DNA of 64,000 nt from Flammeovirga pacifica (GTDB lineage: Bacteria; Bacteroidota; Bacteroidia; Cytophagales; Flammeovirgaceae): contig NZ_JRYR02000001.1 in assembly GCF_000807855.2 (NCBI RefSeq), positions 2,655,285 to 2,719,284 on the forward strand. The letters run 5' to 3'. Shown piece by piece: positions 1 to 6,404 of this stretch; position 1 is the stretch's first letter; each line of letters opens with the position of its first letter. The notes beneath the pieces were generated by a model that saw nothing but the letters and a program-made list of their open reading frames with translations, made no database searches and was not told the DNA's origin. Both the position numbers and the translations under genes were made by a program.

Positions 1-1160
1 TTATTGAACCTGAGCATGATTTAAAAGGGTGGCGTAAAGTAGGTGAAGATATTACGGAAGTGCTTGAGTGTGAACCCGCACGTTTGTATGTTCGAAGAAT
101 CATTAGACCTCGCTACGTCAAAGAACAGGAAAATGGAGATAGTGTATTTAGTCAGTCGGCTTTACCTTCTCATCTGCCTTTCCCTAAATCTATTGCATCA
201 GCAAGTTTAGCCGCTCAGATGATCATCAGTAAATTTGTAGATCACATTCCGATCCATCGCTTCATCAAGCAGTTTGAAAGACAAGATGTCTATCTGAAAA
301 ATACAACGCTGATCGATTTACAAAAGAAGGTTGCAGACAAACTAACGCCTTTATTTGAACTATTATCACAGAAAATAAAGAAGAGCAACTACCTTCAAAT
401 GGATGAATCTACCATTAAAGTAATGGGAACAGGTAAAAAAGGGAAAGCACACCAAGGCTATATGTGGTATTATTTGGATCCAAAAGAAAAAATTCTTTCC
501 ATTCATTATGCCAATGGAAGAGATCGGAAATATCTGAAAGAACACCTTGGAGATTTTAAAGGTTATGCCCAAACCGATGGTTATAAAGGGTATGATTATT
601 TTGAAAACACTACAGCAATTACACATTTAAATTGTTGGGCACACGCACGTCGATACTTTTTTAAGGCCTATAAAGGGGGCTATAAACCCGCTTCCGAAGT
701 AGTTAACCTTATCTCAAAGCTCTATGAATTAGAAAAAACGTTTCAACCAGATACAAAAGCAGAAGAAATTCAATTAGAGAGAGAAAAATATGCTACTCCA
801 ATTATTAATAAGCTCTTCCAATGGGCAAAGGAGCAAAAGGTATTACCTAAAACTGATATTGGTGTAGCTATTACTTACTTTCTCAATCATGAAAAAGGAT
901 TACGTGAATATCTCAAGAACGGTGAACTTCTCATTGATAATAACCCTATCGAAAATAAAATCCGACCACTTGCAATAGGTCGAAAAAACTATATGTTTGC
1001 AGGTAATGAACAAGGTGCTGCACAAATTGCAATGTTTTATTCCTTTTTCGCTACAGCAAAAATGCATGACGTAGAACCCTATCAATGGCTGAAAAATACA
1101 CTTGAGATTATTGATGATTACCCTATCAATAAACTAGAGGAACTACTGCCTGTTAAATAG
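1..1160 (+). CDS. IS66 family transposase TnpC (5' end outside window)
   Basis: DDE transposase of the IS66 family, acting on the terminal repeats of its own element. The reading frame is open from base 3 without a start, so the N-terminal part lies to the left; the first in-window start-like codon (GTG at 60) is internal. Visible family features are the catalytic-core blocks around YLQMDEST and YAQTDGYKGYD, the HLNCWAHARRYF block and the C-terminal DNNPIENKIRPLAIGRKN block with the catalytic Glu, followed by the usual short C-terminal domain. The stop lies 36 bp before the end of the terminal repeat. No frameshift is visible in this part, so it may be active. The accessory genes tnpA and tnpB would lie further left. 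Confidence 0.93.
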   Translation, partial: IEPEHDLKGWRKVGEDITEVLECEPARLYVRRIIRPRYVKEQENGDSVFSQSALPSHLPFPKSIASASLAAQMIISKFVDHIPIHRFIKQFERQDVYLKNTTLIDLQKKVADKLTPLFELLSQKIKKSNYLQMDESTIKVMGTGKKGKAHQGYMWYYLDPKEKILSIHYANGRDRKYLKEHLGDFKGYAQTDGYKGYDYFENTTAITHLNCWAHARRYFFKAYKGGYKPASEVVNLISKLYELEKTFQPDTKAEEIQLEREKYATPIINKLFQWAKEQKVLPKTDIGVAITYFLNHEKGLREYLKNGELLIDNNPIENKIRPLAIGRKNYMFAGNEQGAAQIAMFYSFFATAKMHDVEPYQWLKNTLEIIDDYPINKLEELLPVK

Positions 1161-1196
1161 TTGGTGTAGACAAGTGCGGGTTTGCCGACTGCTTAC
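1..1196 (+). mobile_element. Right part of an IS66-family insertion sequence
   Basis: The element is the transposase gene plus a right terminal inverted repeat at about 1161-1196. Read from outside inwards on the minus strand, the end begins GTAAGCAGTCGGC, matching the GTAAGC tip typical of IS66 elements. The left end and the expected 8-bp target duplication (predicted copy at 1197-1204, ctaaaaca) are outside the window or cannot be confirmed. Confidence 0.85.
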
Positions 1197-1649
1197 CTAA
1201 AACAGTCAGAAAAATATTTAGATTCAACAATAGAGGTAATGAATAGTAATCAAAATAAAGCAAAGTATATACTATCAATATCTTTAATTACTTTCTTCTT
1301 ATTATTTAGCTACTTAATACTAAACCCGGAAGGAGGTTATATTTATGCTATTAAATTAGTAATGGCTCCTATAGTCATAAGTATAATATCATTATTATTA
1401 TTTATGTACAAATACGAACAACAACAAAAAGGTGCTATTAGTGATCAATTTATTAACCTTGAAAATACAAGCATAAACCCTGGTATGTATGAGAAAAATA
1501 TATTAATGATGATGTATAAGGAATATGTAGAAAGAGGTAATAAGAATAAATCATTAAATAAAAGTAGAATAAAATATATTACTATCTCTTATTTATCGTT
1601 AGCCACATCCTTTATGATAGCAATCTATTATTATATCATTTGTTTTTAA
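1182..1649 (+). CDS. Small three-helix membrane protein, probably 5'-truncated by IS66
   Basis: Function not recognised. The frame is open from a TTG at 1182, but its first five codons are the IS66 terminal repeat; host sequence starts at 1197. The first internal ATG is at 1239 (136 residues). Three hydrophobic helices are visible: about residues 27-47, 54-75 and 130-154, with a polar cytosolic-type stretch between helices 2 and 3. This 2+1 helix layout resembles small membrane effectors of nucleotide-signalling defence systems such as PycTM, but I see no diagnostic motif and no cyclase gene beside it, so that is only a topological resemblance. The gene was probably interrupted when the IS inserted; a shortened product could still be made from the IS-derived TTG or from ATG 1239. 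Confidence 0.5.
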   Translation: MPTAYLKQSEKYLDSTIEVMNSNQNKAKYILSISLITFFLLFSYLILNPEGGYIYAIKLVMAPIVISIISLLLFMYKYEQQQKGAISDQFINLENTSINPGMYEKNILMMMYKEYVERGNKNKSLNKSRIKYITISYLSLATSFMIAIYYYIICF

Positions 1650-1753
1650 ATATTGATCCAAAAAAAAAGCTAAGGTACTCCGGAGAAAACTTTTAGCTCC
1701 CATGCAATGAGTTGTGACACCGATGTGTATACACTTAACACAAAAAATATTTT

Positions 1754-1901
1754 TCTGTGGTCAAATTGTGGCGTGTATATTAAAATTATTACCACAAAAT
1801 AAATAACGAACTGTTATAAAACTAGTTAGCGTGTTATTTTGTGGGTGTAATTCTGTGGTGTTTTATCTTTTGTGGTGTTTGTGGTCTGTTGTTGACCACA
1901 A
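1754..1901. promoter_or_regulatory. Cluster of TGTGG-type motifs upstream of the TerS-like genes
   Basis: This is the gap between the truncated membrane gene (ending 1649) and the ATG at 1931. It holds about eight copies of a TGTGGT-like word on either strand, near 1756, 1766, 1791, 1840, 1854, 1870, 1880 and 1894. The last two form a perfect 8-bp inverted repeat, TTGTGGTC / GACCACAA (1879-1886 and 1894-1901, 7-nt spacer). A weak -7 element, TAACATTG, lies at 1915-1922. A hairpin-like AGCTAA / TTAGCT pair near 1668-1697 may terminate transcription of the preceding gene. The clustering suggests binding sites for a regulator, possibly the wHTH-like proteins just downstream. Confidence 0.45.
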
Positions 1902-1930
1902 TAGTAGATATAAATAACATTGATCTTTTT

Positions 1931-2224
1931 ATGAGTACATTTATAAGTAAAAAAGAATTTTGCGAGTTGTGTAATATCAAATCAAAACATATAACCACAT
2001 ATATACAAAGAAATAAAATTGAAATGGATGCAAGTGGTTTATTTGATACTGAAAACACAAAAAATTACGCGTTCATTAAAAGAAAAAGTCATAAACAGCC
2101 TTATAAAAAAAATGATTCAGAAAAAAACCTAATAGAAGATGAAAGTTTGAAATTAAGAGTCCAGGCACTTGAATTGAAAACCGAAAAATTATTATCATTA
2201 CTATTAAAACAAAGCAAAAAATGA
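1931..2224 (+). CDS. Small protein with the N-terminal domain of TerS-like proteins
   Basis: A 97-residue protein starting at ATG 1931; the frame extends further upstream but that part overlaps the motif-rich regulatory region. Residues 1-45 (beginning MSTFISKKEFCELCNI) resemble the first residues of the next protein (MSNILSKKDFANQCNI) and the HTH-like N-terminus seen in Bacteroidota phage small-terminase proteins. The rest is a basic linker and a short coiled coil ending in Lys residues. Its stop overlaps the next start (ATGA), so the two are translationally coupled. It may be a DNA-binding regulator or partner of the second protein, built from the same domain. No enzyme motif is visible. 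Confidence 0.55.
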   Translation: MSTFISKKEFCELCNIKSKHITTYIQRNKIEMDASGLFDTENTKNYAFIKRKSHKQPYKKNDSEKNLIEDESLKLRVQALELKTEKLLSLLLKQSKK

Positions 2225-2868
2225 GTAATATTCTATCAAAAAAAGATTTTGCAAATCAATGTAACATTACATTGGAAGAATTAGAAAAAGCAATTCTTTC
2301 AGAAGTTGTTAATATTGAAAACAATAAAATAGATTTTAATGACATAGACAATTTTTCTTTTTATTGTGATTGCAAAGAAAATAAAAATTCTACTAATGTG
2401 GATATCTATAAAGAGTTACAAAAAGATGAAGAAGTACAAAAGAAAGTAGAAAAATTACGGTCATCTAATTTAGATTCTTTAGACTTAAAGGATATTGATT
2501 TAAAAGGGATACATGATCCTTTAATAGTAGATCTTTATTTAAAATTGGTAAGAGCTGAACTCACCAAAAAACAGGCAAAAATAGCGGAGTTAAAAGAATC
2601 TAAGGCTAAAGGTTCAATGCTCCCTAAAGATTTATTTATTGAAATGATTTCTTTACACTTTAATAATTATAGAAATCAAACATACCAATCTGTAAAAACA
2701 TTGATCAATGATATTTTTGAAGAATTTCAATTAGGCAGGGAAGCAAAATCAAGATATGTAAGCATTGTTGAACAGCGATTAAATAAAGCAAACGAAAAAG
2801 CATCTAAAGACTTTTTAAAGTCTTCTGAAATTTTAGTTGAAAATTATAGCCAATCAAATAAATTTTAA
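2221..2868 (+). CDS. Phage small terminase (TerS/Nu1)-like protein
   Basis: A 215-residue protein with three parts: an N-terminal HTH-like domain shared with the upstream protein (residues 1-50), an acidic linker (50-105), and a helical C-terminal part. The pattern around RAELTKKQAKIAELKESKAKG, LPKDLFIEMISLHF and a final helix with NKANEKASKDFL resembles the Nu1-type small terminase subunits of Bacteroidota phages, which recognise packaging sites on phage DNA. There is no large terminase, portal or capsid gene next to it. In satellites such as SaPIs a lone terS redirects the helper phage's packaging machine to satellite DNA. The family assignment is from pattern recognition only. Confidence 0.5.
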   Translation: MSNILSKKDFANQCNITLEELEKAILSEVVNIENNKIDFNDIDNFSFYCDCKENKNSTNVDIYKELQKDEEVQKKVEKLRSSNLDSLDLKDIDLKGIHDPLIVDLYLKLVRAELTKKQAKIAELKESKAKGSMLPKDLFIEMISLHFNNYRNQTYQSVKTLINDIFEEFQLGREAKSRYVSIVEQRLNKANEKASKDFLKSSEILVENYSQSNKF

Positions 2869-2890
2869 ATACGGGGAATCTCCCGTATTT
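2867..2890 (+). terminator. Hairpin downstream of TerS-like gene
   Basis: Arms AAATACGGGGA and TCCCGTATTT, beginning at the stop codon of the TerS-like gene, form a tight GC-centred hairpin. There is no T-run, so it may be an RNA-stability element or a protein site rather than a classic terminator. A related palindrome lies 60 bp downstream. Confidence 0.4.
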
Positions 2891-2907
2891 AAATCATAAA
2901 TTTTTAC

Positions 2908-2977
2908 GTACAAAATTGTACATAAATCAAATTTAATTACCTCACTATTTAAATACACGGGATTCCGTGTATTTAAA
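2908..2977. repeat. Two palindromes in the gap before the toxin-antitoxin genes
   Basis: The 333-bp gap 2869-3201 contains a perfect 14-bp palindrome GTACAAAATTGTAC (2908-2921) and a longer palindrome with 13-bp arms TTTAAATACACGG and CCGTGTATTTAAA around a 4-nt centre (2948-2977). The latter resembles the hairpin at 2867-2890 (shared ATTTAAATAC..CGG core). Both are symmetrical at DNA level, which fits binding sites for dimeric proteins. The rest of the gap is very AT-rich, with no gene visible. Confidence 0.5.
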
Positions 2978-3135
2978 CATAAGTTATCCTACGAGATTAT
3001 TTTACCATCCAAACCATAGTTATTTCTATTATTACTACAATATTTATACACTATAGCTATACATATAAAAAATAACATAAATTTCATCTATATATAATTT
3101 AATATTACTTGAAATAAGGCAATTATTAATAAATT

Positions 3136-3176
3136 AAAAAGTTCACTAAAAAAGTGAACTTTTTTAGTTACATTTG
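3136..3176 (+). promoter_or_regulatory. Promoter and operator of the HigB-HigA operon
   Basis: A perfect inverted repeat with 11-bp arms AAAAAGTTCAC / GTGAACTTTTT (3136-3146 and 3154-3164) lies just before TACATTTG (3169-3176), an exact match to the Bacteroidota -7 consensus TAnnTTTG. The repeat covers the position where the -33 element should be, so HigA binding there would block RNA polymerase. The toxin start is 25 bp downstream. Confidence 0.65.
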
Positions 3177-3201
3177 TGTACAATAAAATGTATAAGGTTG
3201 C

Positions 3202-3522
3202 ATGGTTATCGAATTTGAAAAGGATTATTTAAAAGAACTATACGAAAAAGGAGTTGCAAAAAATAAAAAGTATAGGTTTCAAAAAGATATAATTAAAAGG
3301 TATGTAAGAACAGTAGACAGATTAAGAGCTGCAAGAAAAATTGAGGATTTATTTCCTATTAATAGTTTAAATTATGAAAAACTAGTAGGAGATAAAGAAG
3401 GGTTAGAATCTGTTAGGGTAAATCAAAAATACAGAATAGAATTTATAACATCTATCGAAGGAGAAGAACCCGAATGTATTACAATATGCTCAATTGTTGA
3501 ATTATCAAACCATTACAAGTAA
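3202..3522 (+). CDS. higB: HigB-like toxin of type II toxin-antitoxin system
   Basis: A 106-residue basic protein of the RelE/ParE-HigB superfamily; HigB toxins cleave mRNA at the ribosome. Visible features are the helical basic N-terminal half, LFPINSLNYEKLVGD in the centre, and the C-terminal strands SVRVNQKYRIEF and ITICSIVELSNHYK, the last matching the common HigB ending (I..V.ls.HY). The order toxin then antitoxin, with 4 bp between the genes, is typical of higBA. It is longer than the usual ~92 residues because of an N-terminal extension and an acidic loop before the last strand. It probably keeps the mobile element stable. Confidence 0.85.
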   Translation: MVIEFEKDYLKELYEKGVAKNKKYRFQKDIIKRYVRTVDRLRAARKIEDLFPINSLNYEKLVGDKEGLESVRVNQKYRIEFITSIEGEEPECITICSIVELSNHYK

Positions 3523-3526
3523 GACA

Positions 3527-4615
3527 ATGGAAAATCAAAATATAACACCATTTGAAGCTACTCATCCCGGAACATTAATTCAAGATGAATTAGAATTTAG
3601 AGAAGATTTAAATCAAACTGAACTAGCTAAATTATTAGATGTAAAACGTTCATTTTTAAATGAATTAATCAAAGGTAAAAGACCTATAACAGCCAAAACA
3701 GCTATTTTATTAGAAAAAGTATTTGGTATTAATGCTAAATACTGGCTTGATTTTCAAAGTCAATATGACATTGATCATGCAAGGATTCAAGAAAAAAATA
3801 TTGCTAAAGTAAAGAATATTGAAATTTGGGATATGATAAAAAACTATATCCCTGAAAAGTTTTTAAAAAAATTAAACCTAATTACCGATAATTTAGAAAA
3901 AGACATCAAAACCGTTTTTGACATCTTTGATGTAAATTCTATTGATGATCTTATAAATTCATTTGCTAAAAATAAACTCGTATATTATAAAAAATCGGAT
4001 GCTTTAAATACTGATGAAAAAAATTTAATTACTTGGCAATGCCTGGCTATTTATCAGGCTAAAAAAATTAAAGTAAAAAAATATGATCCAACAAAAATTA
4101 ATGAACTAAAAAAAGAACTTAATCGAATATTTTATAAGAACAATGATACCATTAATCAAGTTGAAAAAACATTAAATAAATATGGTATTAAATTTCTCAT
4201 TCTTGAAAAATTAGAAAAAACTCCAGTCGATGGTATCGCATTTTGGAATAATTCAAATCCTACAATAGCGTTAACTATAAGACATAAAAGGTTAGACAAT
4301 TTTGCTTTTACAATTATGCATGAGTTAGGACATATTGAATTACATTTAAAAGATAACAAGGATCGAATTATCTATGATAAAAAAAATAATAAGCATACAA
4401 AAGAAGAACAAGAAGCTAATAATTATTCAAGAGATAGTTTAATTAATAAAGAATATTGGTCATTCTTCTATAAAGGAAATATCCACTATCAAGACTTTGA
4501 AGTGAATAAATTTTCTAAAGAAATTAAAGTTCACCCTTCAATTATTTTGGGGCGTATATGTCATGAATCAGATAATTATAAAAGAAGAACAAAAATTAGT
4601 AAGAACATCAATTAA
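3527..4615 (+). CDS. higA: HigA antitoxin fused to ImmA/IrrE-type metallopeptidase
   Basis: A 362-residue protein; ATG 3527 follows the higB stop by 4 bp, and the extra upstream codons in this frame overlap higB and are unlikely to be used. Residues about 5-95 are a HigA/VapI XRE-type HTH (TELAKLLDVKRSFLNELIKG, then LEKVFGINAKYWL). The C-terminal half carries an HEXXH zinc motif in MHELGHIELHL (about residue 264), as in ImmA/IrrE peptidases, preceded by an IALTIRHKRLDNFAF strand. The fusion joins a repressor with a protease that may cleave it or another regulator. In ICEBs1 and related elements ImmA cleaves the phage-type repressor to release excision, so this gene may control the element as well as neutralise HigB. 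Confidence 0.85.
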   Translation: MENQNITPFEATHPGTLIQDELEFREDLNQTELAKLLDVKRSFLNELIKGKRPITAKTAILLEKVFGINAKYWLDFQSQYDIDHARIQEKNIAKVKNIEIWDMIKNYIPEKFLKKLNLITDNLEKDIKTVFDIFDVNSIDDLINSFAKNKLVYYKKSDALNTDEKNLITWQCLAIYQAKKIKVKKYDPTKINELKKELNRIFYKNNDTINQVEKTLNKYGIKFLILEKLEKTPVDGIAFWNNSNPTIALTIRHKRLDNFAFTIMHELGHIELHLKDNKDRIIYDKKNNKHTKEEQEANNYSRDSLINKEYWSFFYKGNIHYQDFEVNKFSKEIKVHPSIILGRICHESDNYKRRTKISKNIN

Positions 4616-4637
4616 TCTTTCTAAGAAAAAAAAATAT

Positions 4638-4669
4638 AAAGCTTTACATTAATTTGTAAGGCTTTTTTT
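4638..4669 (+). terminator. Terminator of the higBA operon
   Basis: Arms AAAGCTTTACA and TGTAAGGCTTT around TTAATT, with one mismatch, are followed by a run of T. It lies about 25 bp after the higA stop. Confidence 0.65.
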
Positions 4670-4683
4670 ATAACCTAAATCAA

Positions 4684-4832
4684 TACTAAATGAGTACTAA
4701 GAATTTACTAAACCTTTACTAAGTGTATGCAATCTCTTTACAACTTCTTTAATAATGGAGTACTAACCCTTTACTAACTCTTTACTAAGTGAGTGCTAAA
4801 CCAATGCTAACCAAGTACTAAGAGAATGCTAA
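4684..4832 (+). repeat. Iteron array: 14 units in exact 11-bp register, core T(A/G)CTAA
   Basis: A six-base core recurs every 11 bases without slip at 4684, 4695, 4706, 4717, (4728), (4739), (4750), 4761, 4772, 4783, 4794, 4805, 4816 and 4827. Eleven are exact TACTAA or TGCTAA; those in brackets are degenerate (TGCAAT, TACAAC, TAATAA). Spacers vary. Eleven bases is about one helical turn, so all cores face the same side of the DNA, as in iteron origins bound by an initiator. The array lies 475 bp upstream of a Rep-like gene. Two more TACTAA cores lie at 8874 and 8886 beside the tRNA-Arg attachment end, so integrase or excisionase arm sites are the alternative reading. Confidence 0.7.
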
Positions 4833-4903
4833 CATAAAGAGAAAGATAAAGTAAAATAGAAAATTAAAACTAAAATGAAATTGTAAATTATTTATAAGAA
4901 TAT

Positions 4904-4934
4904 TTTGATTTTAAATTTTTAGGTTTTACGTTTG
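4904..4934 (+). promoter_or_regulatory. Strong Bacteroidota-type promoter
   Basis: TTTG at 4904-4907 is followed after exactly 19 bp by TACGTTTG (4927-4934), matching the Bacteroidota housekeeping promoter TTG-N19-TAnnTTTG. Transcription would start near 4941 and meet the terminator hairpin at 5105-5146, giving an RNA of about 205 bases. Confidence 0.6.
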
Positions 4935-4997
4935 TGTCATCGGGTAGGTATTGCAGTACTTATGATCTCGATTTTTAAAATTTAAAATATTACCATA

Positions 4998-5123
4998 ATG
5001 AAGAAATTTGAATCTATCAAGTTGACTATTTGTCAATTTTTCCAATCAATATATCTTAGCTATCCAGCTAATAAAGAACTACAAATTAAAATTGTAGTTA
5101 ATGACCAGTGTAAAGAAATTTAG
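4998..5123 (+). CDS. Possible 41-residue peptide within a short transcript
   Basis: An open frame from ATG 4998 to TAG 5121-5123 lies inside the ~205-base unit delimited by the promoter at 4904-4934 and the terminator ending 5146. Its start lies in the sequence ACCATAATGA, which recurs at the Rep-like start (5301-5310) and at 5275-5284. That shared start context is the main support for translation. The peptide (MKKFESIKLTICQFFQSIYL...) has no recognised motif. The unit may equally be an untranslated RNA controlling replication. Confidence 0.28.
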   Translation: MKKFESIKLTICQFFQSIYLSYPANKELQIKIVVNDQCKEI

Positions 5124-5146
5124 AATTTCTAGACATTGGCTTTTTT
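5105..5146 (+). terminator. Strong intrinsic terminator between iterons and Rep-like gene
   Basis: A long stem combines CCAGTGT with ACATTGG (one G-U pair) and AGAAATT with AATTTCT around a TAG loop, with only a 2x2 internal bulge. TTTTTT follows at 5141-5146. It ends the short transcript started near 4941, so the Rep-like gene needs its own start or read-through. Confidence 0.7.
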
Positions 5147-5269
5147 GTATGTAAAATTCTGTACATACATTCTCCTAGAAAATCATTTTAAATAGTCATT
5201 GGCTGTATAAAACAGAAAAGACGGAACTTAGAAAGCCCGCCTTTTCCTACTAAGGATTGCAGTCCTTAG
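5146..5269. promoter_or_regulatory. Symmetrical elements in the leader of the Rep-like gene
   Basis: The leader holds a dyad TGTATGTA / TACATACA (5146-5153 and 5162-5169) and a hairpin CTAAGGA / TCCTTAG with 6-nt loop (5250-5256 and 5263-5269), 37 bp before the Rep-like ATG. The word ATTGCAGT.CTTA occurs both near 4950 and at 5256, suggesting possible RNA-RNA pairing or a shared site. A control role for Rep translation is inference. Confidence 0.35.
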
Positions 5270-5306
5270 CAGTCACCATAATGACGCAACAAATATAATA
5301 ACCATA

Positions 5307-6110
5307 ATGAAAGATTACACATTATATCTAATAAATAATGGTATTTCGGGCGATAAGCAATTAATTATAGCCAACTATATTTTAAACTTTAATGATGGAC
5401 TTATAAGGACATCACAAGAAAGGTTGTCATCATTGATCACTAAAAACACAAATATTGATGTTTCAGTATGGAGTGTTAGAAAGGTCATTTCAAAGTTAAA
5501 AGGGTTAAATCTCCTAATTAGAAAAGGGGTAAAAATGATTATTACCAACCTTGAAAAGATTTCTTTTTCTCAAAAAGGACCAGGAACAAAACCAACCCTT
5601 CAAAAAGGACCAGGAACAAAACCAACCCTTCAAAAAGAACCAGGAACAAAACCAACCCTTCAAAAAGAACCAGGAATAAAAACCCCTGAAAAAAATCATT
5701 CTCATAATGAAGTAAAAAAATATGTTTGGTTAACTATGAATATAAAAAACCAAGAATTATTTACTTCTCTCCTGCCAAGAATTACGGAAAAGGCTAAAAG
5801 TGAAAAGCATAAGGAAAGCCTTATAAATATGATAACTAAACACCTTAATAATTTGATTACAGATTGTTACAATTATAAAAAAGGTGAACCAATGGAGAAA
5901 CAACAAGCATTTGCCAATTATCACATAAGGTTATGTTTAGGTACCTATAAAGAAACGGGTTATTATTCAAATTATATTCTTCCTTTCAGTAATAAGAAAA
6001 TATATACCCCACCAAAAAAGAAAGATTCAAATAATAATCTTCCACAAGATAGATCTACATCAATAAGTGGACTATTCAATAATTTAACGAACTCCTTTAA
6101 ATCTGTATAA
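5307..6110 (+). CDS. Rep-like winged-helix protein, putative replication initiator of the element
   Basis: A 267-residue protein. Residues 1-85 look like a winged-helix DNA-binding domain of the kind found in plasmid and satellite initiators (TSQERLSSLI...VSVWSVRKVISKLKGLNLLIRKG, where a wing follows the recognition helix). Residues 88-125 are a tandem repeat of QKGPGTKPTL, a flexible linker. The C-terminal part (130-267) is helical and basic with a polar tail. I see no primase or helicase motif. Its place directly downstream of an iteron array, in an operon with the excisionase-like and integrase genes, supports an initiator role; a transcription regulator is the alternative. Family identity is not established. 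Confidence 0.45.
   Translation: MKDYTLYLINNGISGDKQLIIANYILNFNDGLIRTSQERLSSLITKNTNIDVSVWSVRKVISKLKGLNLLIRKGVKMIITNLEKISFSQKGPGTKPTLQKGPGTKPTLQKEPGTKPTLQKEPGIKTPEKNHSHNEVKKYVWLTMNIKNQELFTSLLPRITEKAKSEKHKESLINMITKHLNNLITDCYNYKKGEPMEKQQAFANYHIRLCLGTYKETGYYSNYILPFSNKKIYTPPKKKDSNNNLPQDRSTSISGLFNNLTNSFKSV
5571..5689 (+). repeat. In-frame 30-bp tandem repeat inside the Rep-like gene
   Basis: Four consecutive copies of a 30-bp unit encode QKGPGTKPTL or QKEPGTKPTL; the fourth is partial and diverges to QKEPGIKT. The copies are almost identical in DNA, indicating recent slippage expansion, so copy number probably varies between strains. Confidence 0.9.
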
Positions 6111-6112
6111 TC

Positions 6113-6394
6113 ATGAGTAACAACCCTATAATAAACCCGTTTGAATTACTTTCTTCCCAATTTTCAAGGATTGAAAGTAAAATTGATTTTTTAGAAAAAG
6201 AGATAAACCAATTAAAAAAAATAGGAGATCCGGACAAACAATATTCAATTAAAAAAGCTTGTGAGTTCTTAAATGTAAGCCGTACTACAATTTATCGTTA
6301 CATGAACGATGAAAACAACCCACTTCCATATAATAGAGTTGGAAGTAAAATAATACTAAAACATAAAGACATTCAGGAGTATTTTAATCTTTAA
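6113..6394 (+). CDS. Excisionase-type helix-turn-helix protein
   Basis: A 93-residue protein starting 2 bp after the Rep-like stop. The N-terminal 40 residues form a coiled coil (LLSSQFSRIESKIDFLEKEINQLKK). The C-terminal half is a MerR-like/excisionase HTH (IKKACEFLNVSRTTIYRYM, then LPYNRVGSKIILKHKDIQEYF). Such small proteins act as Xis/AlpA factors that bend attachment-site DNA, steer the integrase towards excision and often regulate the element's genes. Its position in the integrase operon supports that role. The N-terminal coiled coil suggests a dimer. Confidence 0.75.
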   Translation: MSNNPIINPFELLSSQFSRIESKIDFLEKEINQLKKIGDPDKQYSIKKACEFLNVSRTTIYRYMNDENNPLPYNRVGSKIILKHKDIQEYFNL

Positions 6395-6404
6395 ACTTAT
6401 TCTA

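Noticed and set aside
1182-1649. Calling the truncated membrane protein a Pycsar effector
   Set aside because: Only the helix layout is similar; no cyclase gene is adjacent in the window and no diagnostic residues are seen.
1841-1930. Upstream extension of the first TerS-like gene
   Set aside because: The extra 30 codons overlap the TGTGG motif cluster, and the domain shared with the next gene begins at ATG 1931.
5571-5689. Regular 30-bp repeats that could suggest a CRISPR array
   Set aside because: The copies are directly adjacent with no unique spacers, stay in frame inside a long gene and encode a low-complexity linker.
5514-5705. Minus-strand frame rich in Trp, Phe and Cys opposite the Rep-like repeats
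   Set aside because: It is only the complement of the 30-bp repeat and has no plausible start or homology.
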